64,000 nt of DNA from Acidimicrobiia bacterium (GCA_040289475.1 PSLF01000011.1:1-64000), one strand, 5' to 3'. Positions 42,342 to 52,606 are shown, counted from the first letter of the stretch. The notes: a model not told the origin generated them from the sequence alone. Program-made: numbers and translations.

Positions 42342-43523
42342 TTAAAGCGAGCGAAGAACGATCGCGTCGCCCTGGCCTCCACCGCCGCATATCCCCACAG
42401 CTCCCAACTTTGCCTGCCGCCTCTTTAGCTCCATAGCCAGTGTCAGCGTCAGACGTGCGCCGGAAGCACCGATAGGATGCCCCAAAGCAACGGCTCCACC
42501 GTTCACGTTGACTATGTCGTTCGGAATCCCAAGTTCCTTTGCAGACTGAATTGCGACAGCTGCGAAAGCCTCGTTGATCTCGTATAGGTCGATCTCGGTT
42601 ACGCCCAAGCCTGCCTTGTCGAGAGCCTTCAAAATCGCTCGGGAAGGTTGGCTATGCAACGTCGCGTCGGGTCCCGCTACCATTCCGTATGAGACGATCT
42701 CGGCTAAAGGCGTTACTCCCAATGATTCTGCTTTTTCCTTGCTAGCCACAATGACCGCACATGCTCCATCCGAGATTTGGCTGGCGTTTCCTGCAGTTAT
42801 TGTCCCCTCTTTATCGAAGGCAGGAGGAAGCTTGGCAAGCGACTCAGGGGTGGTTTCGGGCCTGATCCCCTCGTCCGAGTCGACCGCAATGGGGTCGCCC
42901 TTGCGCTGGGGAACCTCGACAGGAACGATCTCCTCGCCGAGCTTTCCCGCCTTCGTAGCGGCAGCTGCTCTCTCGTGGGACATGGTGGCCCAGAGGTCTT
43001 GCTCTTCCCTGGTGATGCCCAACCGGGCATTGTTTCGGTCAGATCCCTCGCCCATGTGGCAGTGGTCAAACGCGCACCACAGACCGTCATAGATCATGGA
43101 GTCGATCACCTTGCCATCGCCCATGCGCAGCCCACTTCTGGCACCGGGCATCAGGTACGGAGCTTGCGTCATGGACTCCATACCTCCGGCTACTACAAGA
43201 TCGGCCTCGCCAGTTTGGATCATCTGATCTGCTAGATAAATTGCGTTGATTCCCGATAGACACACTTTGTTGACCGTGAGGGCGGGCACTTCCATCGAGA
43301 TGCCCGCCTTACTCGCAGCCTGCCTCGCAGTGATCTGGCCTTGGCCAGCCTGCAAGACCTGCCCCATAATCACGTAATCTATGTCTTCAGCTCTGACACC
43401 TGACTTCGATAGGGCGCCCTGAATGGCAAAACCCCCAAGGTCCATCGCCGTGAACTTGGATAGACTGCCCATGAACTTCCCAATGGGCGTCCTAGCACCA
43501 TCTAGAATCACCGAACCTGCCAT
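42342..43523 (-). CDS. Acetyl-CoA acetyltransferase / 3-ketoacyl-CoA thiolase
   Basis: A degradative- or biosynthetic-type thiolase of 393 residues. The nucleophile Cys is in TVNKVCLSGINAIYLAD near residue 88, the catalytic His in GGAVALGHPIGASGARL and the second Cys in GICGGGGQGDAIV. ATG at 43523 is preceded by AAAGGAG at seven bases and starts MAGSVILDGARTPIGKF as expected. It stands next to the epimerase and carboxylase genes, in keeping with beta-oxidation or acetoacetyl-CoA metabolism feeding propionyl-CoA turnover. Confidence 0.93.
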   Translation of the reverse strand: MAGSVILDGARTPIGKFMGSLSKFTAMDLGGFAIQGALSKSGVRAEDIDYVIMGQVLQAGQGQITARQAASKAGISMEVPALTVNKVCLSGINAIYLADQMIQTGEADLVVAGGMESMTQAPYLMPGARSGLRMGDGKVIDSMIYDGLWCAFDHCHMGEGSDRNNARLGITREEQDLWATMSHERAAAATKAGKLGEEIVPVEVPQRKGDPIAVDSDEGIRPETTPESLAKLPPAFDKEGTITAGNASQISDGACAVIVASKEKAESLGVTPLAEIVSYGMVAGPDATLHSQPSRAILKALDKAGLGVTEIDLYEINEAFAAVAIQSAKELGIPNDIVNVNGGAVALGHPIGASGARLTLTLAMELKRRQAKLGAVGICGGGGQGDAIVLRSL

Positions 43524-43743
43524 CGTGTGCTCCTTTCTGCAGCAAGAATCAGCGGGTGCGCAACAATTTTGGCAACCCCGACCCACCTCGTAGTCTATCG
43601 CTGAGCGAGCCTCGAGAAACCACCTAACCGCAGTAACCCCGAAAAGCCAAGACCAATCTGGTGTCACACTCGCATTGTTTAGGTACCCTTTTGGCCGACG
43701 GCTATGCCAACTTAGACGCGCCAGATCGTATGGAGGTTTGGGC

Positions 43744-44145
43744 ATGAAGCTCGCGAAGGTGGATCACATCGGGATCGCAGTCAGAGACCTAGATGCCGCA
43801 ATTGAGTATTTCGCTCGACGCTACGGGGCAAAAGTCGCGTCTCGCGAGGAGATCCCCCAAGACAAAGTTGAAGAAGCGATGATCCAAGTAGGCGAGTCTT
43901 ACATTCAGCTCCTCGCCCCCACGGCCGACGACTCACCGGTCGCCAAGTTTTTGGAGAAACGAGGTGAGGGTATCCACCATATAGGCTTCGGCGTCGAGAA
44001 CCTCGACGGGTTGCTCGAGGAGCTAAGCGCTCAAGATGCACAGCTAATCGACGATCGTCCTCGCCTTGGTGGCGGCGGGAAAATGGTCGCGTTCGTTCAC
44101 CCCAAGGATGGACCTGGAATCCTCGTGGAGCTAGTACAGGAGTGA
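43744..44145 (+). CDS. Methylmalonyl-CoA epimerase
   Basis: A 133-residue glyoxalase-fold enzyme that interconverts the (R) and (S) forms of methylmalonyl-CoA. Metal ligands lie in KVDHIGIAVRD (His), SYIQLLAP (Gln), GEGIHHIGFGVEN (His) and GPGILVELVQ (Glu). ATG at 43744 has GGAGG at seven bases. It lies 119 bp before the acyl-CoA carboxylase beta gene, which supports the propionyl-CoA to succinyl-CoA route. The mutase is not in the window. Confidence 0.93.
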   Translation: MKLAKVDHIGIAVRDLDAAIEYFARRYGAKVASREEIPQDKVEEAMIQVGESYIQLLAPTADDSPVAKFLEKRGEGIHHIGFGVENLDGLLEELSAQDAQLIDDRPRLGGGGKMVAFVHPKDGPGILVELVQE

Positions 44146-44263
44146 GTGAATGTGCACGAACAATTTGTCGTGTTGGGTAGTCGAAACCTCTAAAACAGAT
44201 AAAACAGAGAGCGCGAGGTAGTCAAACCCCGGAAAAAGACAAACGGTACGAGAGAAGGTGAGG

Positions 44264-45841
44264 ATGAGTAGTTCCCAAGAGCCTCCGAGACCCACTACAG
44301 CAGAACGCCTCGCTGACCTGAAGAGGCGCCGAGACGAAGCTCTACACGCCGGATCGGCCAAGGCGGTGGAGAAGCAGCATGCCAAGGGCAAGCTGACCGC
44401 TAGGGAGCGGCTGGAGCTACTTCTGGATCCTGGAAGCTTCGTCGAGCTAGACCAGTTAGCGCGCCACCGCTCTACCGCATTCGGTATAGACAAGGAGCGG
44501 CCCCTGGGCGATGGCGTCGTAACTGGGTGGGGCCGAATAGACGGTAGGAAGGTTTTTGTTTTCTCTCAAGACTTCACCGTTTTCGGGGGCTCATTAGGGG
44601 AAGTGTTCGCTGAGAAAATCTGCAAAATCATGGACCTTGCAATGGCAACTGGCGCACCGGTAATCGGGATAAACGACTCCGGGGGAGCCAGAATTCAAGA
44701 GGGAGTGGTGAGCCTCAACGGCTACGGCAGGATCTTTGACCGAAACGTCCAGGCCTCCGGAGTGATCCCTCAGATCTCGGTGAACATGGGGCCTACGGCA
44801 GGTGGGGCCGTCTACTCGCCTTCGATGACAGACTTCATCTTCATGGTAAAGGGCACCTCGCACATGTTTATTACTGGACCAGACGTCATAAGGGCCGTCA
44901 CAGGAGAAGAAGTAACCTTCGAAGAGCTAGGTGGAGCGATGACTCATGCCTCTCGATCGGGAGTAGCGAGCTTTGTCGCCGACGACGAACCCTCCTGCCT
45001 AGAGGCAGTGAGGTACCTTCTCTCGTTTCTCCCCTCCAACAACATGGAAGAGCCCCCTTCATACGAGTGCGAAGACGATCCATCGAGATGCGACACAGCG
45101 CTAGACTCGGTTATTCCAGACTCTCCCAACAAACCTTATGACATGCGCCACGTCATAGAGATGGTCGTTGACGAAGGGGAGTTCTTCGAGGTCTTCCCGT
45201 ACTGGGCCAAGAATATTGTCATTGGGTTCGCTAGGCTCAACGGTCACCCGGTAGGAATAGTGGGCAACCAACCCATGGAGATGGCCGGCACTTTGGATAT
45301 CGACTCGTCTACTAAAGCAGCCCGGTTCGTGCGGTTCTGCGACGCTTTCAACATCCCCTTAGTTGCCTTTGTGGACGTTCCAGGTTTTCTTCCCGGCACA
45401 GATCAGGAGTATGGGGGCATTATCCGCCATGGCGCTAAGCTGCTCTATGCATTCTGCGAATCGACAGTTCCACGAATGACGGTCATCACCAGAAAAGCGT
45501 ACGGCGGAGCTTACGTCGTCATGAACTCCAAGTCGATCAGGGCCGATTACTGTGTCGCTTGGCCTACTGCAGAAATCGCTGTGATGGGTTCTCAAGGAGC
45601 CGTCGAGATCATCTTTCGCAAGGAAATCGCTGCCGCCAAAGATCCTGAAGCCAGGCGACGTGAACTGATCGCCGAGTACGAGGCTCAATTCGCAAATCCC
45701 TACATCGCTGCCGAGAGAGGTTACATTGACGAGGTGATACTTCCCTCCGAGACGCGGCCTCGTCTCATCAGTGCGCTCGAGGTCCTTCTCGACAAGCGAG
45801 AGTCGCTGCCGCACCGCAAGCATGGAAACATGCCGCTATGA
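44264..45841 (+). CDS. pccB: Acyl-CoA (propionyl-CoA) carboxylase, carboxyltransferase beta subunit
   Basis: The carboxyltransferase subunit of a biotin-dependent acyl-CoA carboxylase, 525 residues. Signatures include [94 protein letters not shown] and the end [19 protein letters not shown] at 44264 is preceded by AAGGTGAGG; GTG at 44258 is possible. Propionyl-CoA is the likely substrate because of the adjacent epimerase. The epsilon-type gene overlaps its stop. No biotin-carrier alpha subunit is in the window. Confidence 0.93.
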   Translation: MSSSQEPPRPTTAERLADLKRRRDEALHAGSAKAVEKQHAKGKLTARERLELLLDPGSFVELDQLARHRSTAFGIDKERPLGDGVVTGWGRIDGRKVFVFSQDFTVFGGSLGEVFAEKICKIMDLAMATGAPVIGINDSGGARIQEGVVSLNGYGRIFDRNVQASGVIPQISVNMGPTAGGAVYSPSMTDFIFMVKGTSHMFITGPDVIRAVTGEEVTFEELGGAMTHASRSGVASFVADDEPSCLEAVRYLLSFLPSNNMEEPPSYECEDDPSRCDTALDSVIPDSPNKPYDMRHVIEMVVDEGEFFEVFPYWAKNIVIGFARLNGHPVGIVGNQPMEMAGTLDIDSSTKAARFVRFCDAFNIPLVAFVDVPGFLPGTDQEYGGIIRHGAKLLYAFCESTVPRMTVITRKAYGGAYVVMNSKSIRADYCVAWPTAEIAVMGSQGAVEIIFRKEIAAAKDPEARRRELIAEYEAQFANPYIAAERGYIDEVILPSETRPRLISALEVLLDKRESLPHRKHGNMPL

Positions 45842-46182
45842 ACCCTCGAGCATCGGGAGTAGAAAACAACTCGAATTCTACGGTGACAGTCGGAGAAAGT
45901 CGTGGGGAGCTATTTACGCCTAACGCCGACTATGCATTTGTGATCACTCCCGAGCCCACGCCAGAGGAGACATCGGCGATAACCGCAGCAGTCGTCGCGA
46001 TCATGCAGTCAGAGGCTTCTGCTTCGACAGAGCGCCAACGAGCTACCATCGAACCATCTAAAAAGCGTGCTGCCTGGAAGGCAGCACGCAGGCCACGACC
46101 GACCCCCCATCTCATGAAAGGTTTAGAGCCATCTTTTGCGTGGAAACTTTCAGGGCTCCTGGGAAAGCCCTACGGCCGGTGA
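45838..46182 (+). CDS. Acyl-CoA carboxylase epsilon-type subunit
   Basis: A 114-residue protein in the position typical of actinobacterial epsilon subunits, which stabilise the alpha-beta complex. It shows the usual weak pattern: a stretch [20 protein letters not shown] (helix with TPEE), then a basic region with Trp ([14 protein letters not shown]). The N-terminal 30 residues and the tail ([15 protein letters not shown]) are specific to this copy. It overlaps the carboxylase gene by 4 bp, ATGA type, so the two are coupled. Confidence 0.75.
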   Translation: MNPRASGVENNSNSTVTVGESRGELFTPNADYAFVITPEPTPEETSAITAAVVAIMQSEASASTERQRATIEPSKKRAAWKAARRPRPTPHLMKGLEPSFAWKLSGLLGKPYGR

Positions 46183-46317
46183 CAGTCAGGACATTGTCGG
46201 TCCGGTTGGGAGATAACCAGAAAAAGTGGCTGACTCGCTTCGCCCATTCGCCTTGAACTATAGGATGAGTAGACAGTTTCATACGCATCTTCCGCTCAAG
46301 ACGGGTTGGGTTCACAG

Positions 46318-47934
46318 CTATTCAGAGCTTCCGCGCCTTGGGTTCGCCAACACCCAGAGTCCGCCCACGACCGCGCTTAGCAAGATGGATGCCCACACTA
46401 CCCAGTCGCCCGCGATTGAATACACTGTGTCTCGCTGAAAAAGAGGAATGTCTACACTCCAGGTACCCTCGTACTCTGTGCTCACATAAGCGAGTTGGGC
46501 GCCGTAGGCGTCGAACGCTGCAGACACTCCGCTCAGCGTTGCGTGTATGACCGGCCTTCCCGTCTCGGCGGCCCGAATAGCGGCTAAGGAAGCGTGCTGT
46601 CGGGGCAACCAGCTCCGCTGGAAGGTCGTATTAGCGGATTGAACAACAATGACATCCGATCCCTTCTGTGCGAGAGACCGACTCATATCCGGGAAAGCCG
46701 ACTCGAAGCATATAAGTGGAGCAACGCTCACGCCCGCCTTCGAAAGCTGCATCACCACATCATGCTGTCCCCTTCCCCGATCTTCACGTGCGGCATCTGT
46801 GAACCAACTGACCCAACCCATAAGTGGCCTTGCGGGAACGTACTCCCCAAACGGAACGAGCCTTCGCTTGTCATAGCGGAACTTGGGCCCGTCGGCGTCA
46901 ACCAGAAGAGAGGTTTTGTATATGGAGCCTGTCCGAGAACGTGCATCTACATTGGCTAGCAGAGGTGCACCGGTATCCGAAGCCAGAGCCTGTAGCCGTT
47001 GCATGTAAATATCGTGCAAGAAAGGATCCTCGCCGAGGGAGGACTCACCCCACACCACTAGGTCGTAGCCTTTCTGAAGCGTTAGGGTCATCGCCTCCGC
47101 CACAGTGAATCGCTGTTCTGCGGGGCCTATTGGTCCCGGTTGGACCCCGGCTATCCGCAGAACACGGGCATACTCCGGCGGGCGTCTCGTCGACGCTACA
47201 ATCCACGCTGCTGCAATCGCGACTGCGAGAGAAAGCAAGCATGTCGTAACAGCACCTGAACTAGGGAGCTCCCTGCCCCCCCAAGATTCGAAAGAACGCT
47301 GCCGAGCGAAGAGTACCGATGCTGCGATTGCCGTATTTACGGCTACGACGACCCACCCCACAAACCACACACCACCCCACGAAGCGATTTCCAGTCCCCA
47401 CAAAGAATTCCACTGAGTAGCTCCTAGAAGAGCCCATGGACCCCCGAGGCGGTCCCATGAGCGTCCGGCCTCTGCTAAAACCCAAAACGAAGGGACAAGG
47501 CACAGGGCTCTATACACCCGACCTCGACCTAGAGTGGCCCTGGCGGCAAGGGCCCACGGGAGCCACGTAGCACCAAACATGGCCGCAATAAAAGGTTGAA
47601 AAACATGCGTTTTATGGGTCATCCAGTAATGGGTCGTCAAAAAGAACGCAGCCCCCCCTGTCCATCCCAGAAACGCAGCTTGCTTCCTACTCTCGGTTCT
47701 GGAAAGGACCAAAAGCACCGGGACAAGACATACAAGAGCGAGCGGCCACAGAGAAGGAGCAGGGAACGCCAGCGTTGCTGCCGCGGGAGACACAGCAGCC
47801 AATCCCTTGAAAAGTCGTTTCCTAAAAGCCCCGCTCGATTCGGGCAGCAGCCTGCTGTAGCTTTTCTCGGAAGCCCTTTGTGACAGGGCTGTCATAACCA
47901 TCTTCTGGAGTACTTCTCCAGTATGTACTCGCAA
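46318..47934 (-). CDS. lnt: Apolipoprotein N-acyltransferase
   Basis: Lnt adds the third acyl chain to lipoproteins. About eight hydrophobic segments precede a nitrilase-like domain with its Glu-Lys-Cys set: VVWGESSLGEDP (Glu), RYDKRRLVPFGEYVPARPL (Lys) and VAPLICFESAFPDMSR (Cys). The length of 538 residues is normal. The frame begins at 47934, but ATG at 47901 or 47895 could be used; two mutually exclusive hairpins overlap that region (47905-47930). Lipoproteins in the window (31.9 and 58.2 kb) are plausible clients. Confidence 0.92.
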   Translation of the reverse strand: MRVHTGEVLQKMVMTALSQRASEKSYSRLLPESSGAFRKRLFKGLAAVSPAAATLAFPAPSLWPLALVCLVPVLLVLSRTESRKQAAFLGWTGGAAFFLTTHYWMTHKTHVFQPFIAAMFGATWLPWALAARATLGRGRVYRALCLVPSFWVLAEAGRSWDRLGGPWALLGATQWNSLWGLEIASWGGVWFVGWVVVAVNTAIAASVLFARQRSFESWGGRELPSSGAVTTCLLSLAVAIAAAWIVASTRRPPEYARVLRIAGVQPGPIGPAEQRFTVAEAMTLTLQKGYDLVVWGESSLGEDPFLHDIYMQRLQALASDTGAPLLANVDARSRTGSIYKTSLLVDADGPKFRYDKRRLVPFGEYVPARPLMGWVSWFTDAAREDRGRGQHDVVMQLSKAGVSVAPLICFESAFPDMSRSLAQKGSDVIVVQSANTTFQRSWLPRQHASLAAIRAAETGRPVIHATLSGVSAAFDAYGAQLAYVSTEYEGTWSVDIPLFQRDTVYSIAGDWVVWASILLSAVVGGLWVLANPRRGSSE

Positions 47935-48012
47935 AAATTTTTATGCTCTCGGAGCAGAACTGCGGGGAGCCGGGCAAAATACTTACCGCCACGCCTCCGG
48001 ACGGTTCGTTCC

Positions 48013-49632
48013 TCAAGCGAGGTTCGAGCTTCTTGGGTACACCTGGTTGGGATCGGTAACAACATTAACGAGAGCAGGCTTGCCGGCTTCGAAAGCTCGA
48101 TCGATGGCCGGCCCAAGCTGTGAAGGATCGGTTACGAACTCGCCGTGTCCCCCGAGCGCCTCAACAACGAGATCATAGCGGCACTCTGCTTGTAAGTCGG
48201 CCGCCACATCGTAGCCATACAGCGCTCTCATAGGGTGCTTCTCGAGTCCCCAGATTCCGTTGTTGGAAAGGATCCCTACGACAGGTACGTCGAACCTGAC
48301 CAGAGTGTCGTAGTCAATTCCCGAGAAGCCAAATGCCCCGTCCCCGAAAAGGATGACTACTTGCCGATCTGGGTGTACCAACTTCGCAGCCAGGCCGTAC
48401 CCCGGTCCGGTTCCCAAACAGCCGTAAGGGCCGGGATCCATCCAGCATCCTGGCTCGAACACGTCGATGTAGCGCCCGGCAAAAGATACGAAGTCTCCTC
48501 CGTCGCATATGACTATTGCGTTCCGCTCAAGTCGTTTACGTAGTTCCCCGTATACACGACGGGCATCGATAGGTTTCGACTCCGAAGCCATCTCAGAGGC
48601 ATCCTTTTCCCGTCTGGATTCCTCTTCTGCTTGCAGCCTTCCTATCCACTCGCTGCGATCACAGGGTCTGACTCCGGCAGCTATCTCCTCGAAAATCTCG
48701 CTGAGAGGACCGGCTGCGCTGGCCACTAGCTCGACATGGGACGCCAACATATCAGGGTGATCGGCGATGTGAACCACTCGAGCTCCGCCAAAGCGCCCGA
48801 AATTGAGGCGAAAATCAAGAGGCGTACCCGCCACCACTACCAGATCGGCTTCTTTTAGCGCTAGCGACCTGGATCTCGAAAAGCAAAGTGGGTGGTCGGC
48901 GGGGAGGCAGCCTCTCCCCATCCCGTTTAGAAACGTCGGGATTCTAGCTCTTTCGACCAGTGCCCGAAGCGCCTCCCATGCTCCGTCCCAGTACACATCC
49001 GACCCCCCTACGAGCACTGGGCGCTCTGCCCCTTCTAAAGCCTTCACCACACTCGAAGAATCACCTGCTGTCGCACGGGACAATCCTCGCAAAATCAAAC
49101 TTTCGTCTAGATCTGCTTCCCCTGGAACGAAAAGAACGTCGAGTGGAAAATCGACGAAAGCCGGCCCCCTGTGAGGTGTCAAAGCTTCCGACACGCAAAA
49201 AGAAAGGAGCTTGGGAATCTCGGCCGTCGAGGTAGCAGTTGCCGCTGCTTTTGTCACTGACCTGACCACCGGTATGTGGTCGAACTCTTGTAAGCTTCCC
49301 TCACCCCATCTCGCTTGGGGGGCTCTTCCAGCGAGAACAACGAGGGGCGAACCATTGAAGTGAGCCGTGGTGATGGCGGATATGCCGTTGGTAACCCCGG
49401 GTCCAGCGGTAAGGGCTACAAATCCGGGTTTTCGGGTTAATTTGGAGTATCCCTCCGCTGCAAAAGCAGCCGTCTGCTCGTGGCGAGTGTCCACGATCTC
49501 GATTCCCCCGAGCTTTACGCACCCGTCATAGATGGGGAAGATGTGACCTCCTGAAAGAGTAAACAGGTATTCTGCCCCCCACCTCTTCATCACCTCAACT
49601 GCTAGCATGCCGCCGTGACCTTGTAAGCGCAT
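48013..49632 (-). CDS. Thiamine diphosphate-dependent enzyme (acetolactate synthase-like)
   Basis: A 539-residue ThDP enzyme. The activating Glu is in DTRHEQTAAFAAEGYSK, the middle domain follows with RPVLVGGSDVYWDGAW, and the cofactor motif is ILFGDGAFGFSGIDYDT ending in LSNNGIWGLEK (GDG-NN). The overall pattern is close to acetolactate synthase large subunits and to 2-hydroxyacyl-CoA lyases and oxalyl-CoA decarboxylases; no small subunit gene is nearby, and the neighbours act on acyl-CoA, so an acyl-CoA lyase is plausible (inference). It starts 4 bp after the broken enoyl-CoA hydratase gene. Confidence 0.85.
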   Translation of the reverse strand: MRLQGHGGMLAVEVMKRWGAEYLFTLSGGHIFPIYDGCVKLGGIEIVDTRHEQTAAFAAEGYSKLTRKPGFVALTAGPGVTNGISAITTAHFNGSPLVVLAGRAPQARWGEGSLQEFDHIPVVRSVTKAAATATSTAEIPKLLSFCVSEALTPHRGPAFVDFPLDVLFVPGEADLDESLILRGLSRATAGDSSSVVKALEGAERPVLVGGSDVYWDGAWEALRALVERARIPTFLNGMGRGCLPADHPLCFSRSRSLALKEADLVVVAGTPLDFRLNFGRFGGARVVHIADHPDMLASHVELVASAAGPLSEIFEEIAAGVRPCDRSEWIGRLQAEEESRREKDASEMASESKPIDARRVYGELRKRLERNAIVICDGGDFVSFAGRYIDVFEPGCWMDPGPYGCLGTGPGYGLAAKLVHPDRQVVILFGDGAFGFSGIDYDTLVRFDVPVVGILSNNGIWGLEKHPMRALYGYDVAADLQAECRYDLVVEALGGHGEFVTDPSQLGPAIDRAFEAGKPALVNVVTDPNQVYPRSSNLA

Positions 49633-49636
49633 TACG

Positions 49637-50250
49637 CTACTCCCTCATAATCTCGTCGCCTATCTTATGTGATCTTCGAACAGAGTCCTCGAGGTCCGTG
49701 GGGAAGGCATTGCTCCATAGCGCTTTCAATATTGCCGTTACAACCCTAGGATCGAACCCCGCGAGGCGCTCTGCTACTTCGAGAGCCCTCGAATGGACGC
49801 TGTTCGCCTCAACCACCTCGTTCACAACTTCTTCGAGCGCGAACGAAGCTGAATCGCCAGCAATCCGATAATCGGTTGCCAAGAGCATGTCGGTTCCCTG
49901 CCCCCGGCAGTGGCCGTTGACAGCAGCCACGATCGGTTTGAGGGGGCGGTCGACTTGTAGAGTTGCTTTCGGAGCCGCTTTCAGTCCGGCGAATTCTTCG
50001 TCGCTAATACGTTCCCCTCGAGCCACTCTCCTACCGGCTGGAATGGTTTTCTTTTGGTCCATCCCAGCACAAAAAGCATCTCCTGAGCCCGTAAGAACTG
50101 CCACCCGAATCTTGTCATCCTGTATTACGATCTGCCAGGCCTTTGCAAGTGCCAAAAGAGTCGGGGGTCCAGCGCGTTCTTAACCTCGGGCCTGGAAAGT
50201 GTCAGCACGGCAACTCGTCCGTCGGCGACAAGCTCGAAGTTCAAGGCCAT
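49637..50250 (-). pseudogene. Broken enoyl-CoA hydratase/isomerase gene
   Basis: The minus strand starts MALNFELVADGRVAVLTLSR and reads the crotonase N-terminus up to NALDPRLFW, where the frame is lost at a run of four T (50153-50157 region). The next frame takes over with LALAKAWQIVIQDD and continues through VAVLTGSGDAFCAGMDQ and AAVNGHCRGQGTDMLLATDY. After SFALEEV the text jumps to VNEVVEANSVHSRALEV, so about 45 residues usually found there (RWGLFPAGGG... to the second catalytic Glu region) are missing. One frameshift plus this in-frame deletion indicates a pseudogene, 4 bp from the ThDP gene and divergent from the dehydrogenase gene. Confidence 0.8.
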
Positions 50251-50408
50251 TTGCGATCTCCGTCGGTCAACGTTGTCACAACACAGGCTACGAGAAACCG
50301 ACCTAGCCCTGTATCCTTGTAAGTGTCGGGAAGCGACCGCACCAGTAGACCTCGACACGCTCAGCCTCAGAATTGTCTCGAGGTAGGTTGGACTACTCAG
50401 GAGTCGCC

Positions 50409-51665
50409 ATGCGCTGGAAAATTGAAGACACCCCCGAGATGGCCGCATTCAGGCAAGAGTTTAAGGATTGGCTGGCGTCTGTTCTACCCAAGGGATGGAT
50501 GGAATCTATCGACTCCGGCGACGACGACCGATTCGCCGAAATCCGAAAAAAGAGCTCGATCAATCCGTTCACCTGGATGAGAACGATTGGAGAAAGCGGG
50601 TACGCAGCACCTCTCTGGCCGAAAGAGTACGGGGGACTGTCGGGAGAAGCATGGATGCAGCGCATCGTGCGCGAAGAACTGTCCCACTACCGCCTACCGC
50701 TTTTCGGTCCCAATATTTTGGGAATCGGGCTGGCAGGCCCTACGATCATCGAGCACGGCACCGAAAAGCAAAAGGAGCGATACCTCAAGAAAATCCTCAC
50801 AGGAGAAGAAATCTGGTGCCAGCTGTTCTCGGAACCTGGAGCCGGCTCTGACCTGGCCTCATTGTCCACGAGAGCAGTGCGTGACGGCGACGAGTGGGTA
50901 GTCAATGGTCAAAAGGTGTGGACTTCTATAGCTCAGTACGCTCACTTCGGAATGCTCCTGGCGCGTACCAACCCCGACGTACCCAAACACGAAGGACTCA
51001 GTTACTTCATCGTCGACATGAAATCTCCGGGGGTCGAGGTTCGGCCCCTCAAACAAATGACAGGCGGATCAGAGTTCAACGAGGTTTACTTCACCGACGT
51101 GCATATTCCTCACGAAAACCTAGTGGGCGGCGAGGGAAACGGGTGGGTGTGTGCTCGTACGACGCTCATGTGGGAACGGATAACACTATCGGGACTATCC
51201 CTTGACACCGCATCTCTGGTCGGCGGAACTCGCAAAGACCCGTGGGAAGCGTTTCTTGACGCAATTCCAGATCGGAAAGATCCTCTCGTCCGCCAGCACC
51301 TCGCAAAAATCTTTTCGGAGCAAGAGATAAAAGAGGCAACCGCTTTTAGGGCGCAGCTCTCTCGGGCTGGTGGCAAGGAGGCAGGACCCGAGGGATCCTT
51401 TGCCAAGTTTTTCAACGCCGAGTTCAATCAGAGGAAGACGAACTTCGCGGTGACAGCGGCACGGATGGGCGGGGTGGCCTGGACTCCAGGTGACAAGGAG
51501 GCCGAAGCGCGTGCGCAAGCTTTTTTGCGGGCGCGAGCCAACACGATCGAGGGCGGCACGTCCGAGGTACTGAGAAATGTCGTGGGCGAGAGAGTTCTAG
51601 GTCTTCCAAGAGAACCAGAGGTCGACAAAGGAGTCCCTTGGAAAGACATCAAACGCTCGGGCTAG
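50409..51665 (+). CDS. Acyl-CoA dehydrogenase
   Basis: A flavin-dependent acyl-CoA dehydrogenase of 418 residues. Typical stretches are FRQEFKDWLASVLPKGW, YRLPLFGPNILGIGLAGPT, EIWCQLFSEPGAGSDLASL (FAD/substrate contact), VNGQKVWTSIAQYAHFGML and the end ANTIEGGTSEVLRNVVGERVLGLPRE. ATG at 50409 has AGGAG at six bases. The 3' end overlaps the mycothiol-type deacetylase start by 28 bp. It probably acts on a branched or cyclic acyl-CoA, as many actinobacterial paralogues do (inference). Confidence 0.92.
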   Translation: MRWKIEDTPEMAAFRQEFKDWLASVLPKGWMESIDSGDDDRFAEIRKKSSINPFTWMRTIGESGYAAPLWPKEYGGLSGEAWMQRIVREELSHYRLPLFGPNILGIGLAGPTIIEHGTEKQKERYLKKILTGEEIWCQLFSEPGAGSDLASLSTRAVRDGDEWVVNGQKVWTSIAQYAHFGMLLARTNPDVPKHEGLSYFIVDMKSPGVEVRPLKQMTGGSEFNEVYFTDVHIPHENLVGGEGNGWVCARTTLMWERITLSGLSLDTASLVGGTRKDPWEAFLDAIPDRKDPLVRQHLAKIFSEQEIKEATAFRAQLSRAGGKEAGPEGSFAKFFNAEFNQRKTNFAVTAARMGGVAWTPGDKEAEARAQAFLRARANTIEGGTSEVLRNVVGERVLGLPREPEVDKGVPWKDIKRSG

Positions 51666-52606
51666 AGACGGTATTCGACGCCACGCACCCGCGCCCCCGG
51701 GTAGTAAAGCTGAAGAGCGGGGCCTGTTACTGGGATGTTACGCCCGACAACAGAGACTCCGAGCTAGCCCTTCTAGCAGTCCATGCACACCCCGACGATG
51801 AAGCGTCGAAGGGTGCGGCGACGCTGGCAAAATATGCCGATGAAGGAGTGCGCACTAGCGTTGTTACGTGTACGGGCGGGGAGCGGGGAGATATTCTCAA
51901 TAAGCGGCTCGACAAGCAAGAGCTGGCTGCCCATATCGCAAAAATACGTGCCAGAGAGATGGAGGAGTCCGCACGCGTCTTGAACCTCGCCCGGCACTAT
52001 TGGCTGGGATTCGAGGACTCAGGCTTCCCCGCTGGTGATGCCAAGCTACCCGACGGATGTTTTGCAAACGTACCTTTAGAAGTACCGACGCGCCGCCTCG
52101 TAGAGATCCTAAGAAAAGAGCGGCCTCAAGTCGTTATCACCTACGACGAACTCGGCGGATATCCTCATCCAGACCACATACGTACTCACGAGGTGACTAT
52201 GCGCGCCTTGTCGGCGGCGGCTGATCCGAAGTACGAGCCGGATCTAGGCCCTCCGCATACAACGACAAAGGTTTACTACCACGCATCTTTTGGGAAAGAG
52301 CGATTGGAGAAACTCCACCTGGCTCTGGTATCGCTTGGAGTGGAGTCTCCGCTCGACCAGATACTAGCATCGAGAAGAGGCGTCCCGGAGAAGCCGATCA
52401 CCACAAAAATTCCGATTGTTGCCTGGCTTCCCCAGAGACGCAAAGCACTTCTCGCCCACCGAAGCCAGATCGACCCCGACAGCTTCTTCCTGAAGATCCC
52501 AGACGAACTACTCGCCGAAGTACTACCCACAGACGACTACTACCTCGTTACATCGACAGTCGAAACTGACATTCCCGAAGTCGATTTATTCGCAGGGATC
52601 CGGTGA
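51638..52606 (+). CDS. mca: PIG-L-type deacetylase, mycothiol S-conjugate amidase-like
   Basis: A zinc amidase of the MshB/Mca family, 322 residues. The zinc motif is LLAVHAHPDDEASKGAATLA, followed by VVTCTGGERGDILN, and the third ligand in TYDELGGYPHPDHIRTHEV. The sequence resembles Mca, which cleaves mycothiol-toxin conjugates, more than MshB. TTG at 51638 has AAGGAG at four bases, and the 28-bp overlap with the dehydrogenase suggests coupling. It implies that the host makes mycothiol. Confidence 0.85.
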   Translation: MERHQTLGLETVFDATHPRPRVVKLKSGACYWDVTPDNRDSELALLAVHAHPDDEASKGAATLAKYADEGVRTSVVTCTGGERGDILNKRLDKQELAAHIAKIRAREMEESARVLNLARHYWLGFEDSGFPAGDAKLPDGCFANVPLEVPTRRLVEILRKERPQVVITYDELGGYPHPDHIRTHEVTMRALSAAADPKYEPDLGPPHTTTKVYYHASFGKERLEKLHLALVSLGVESPLDQILASRRGVPEKPITTKIPIVAWLPQRRKALLAHRSQIDPDSFFLKIPDELLAEVLPTDDYYLVTSTVETDIPEVDLFAGIR

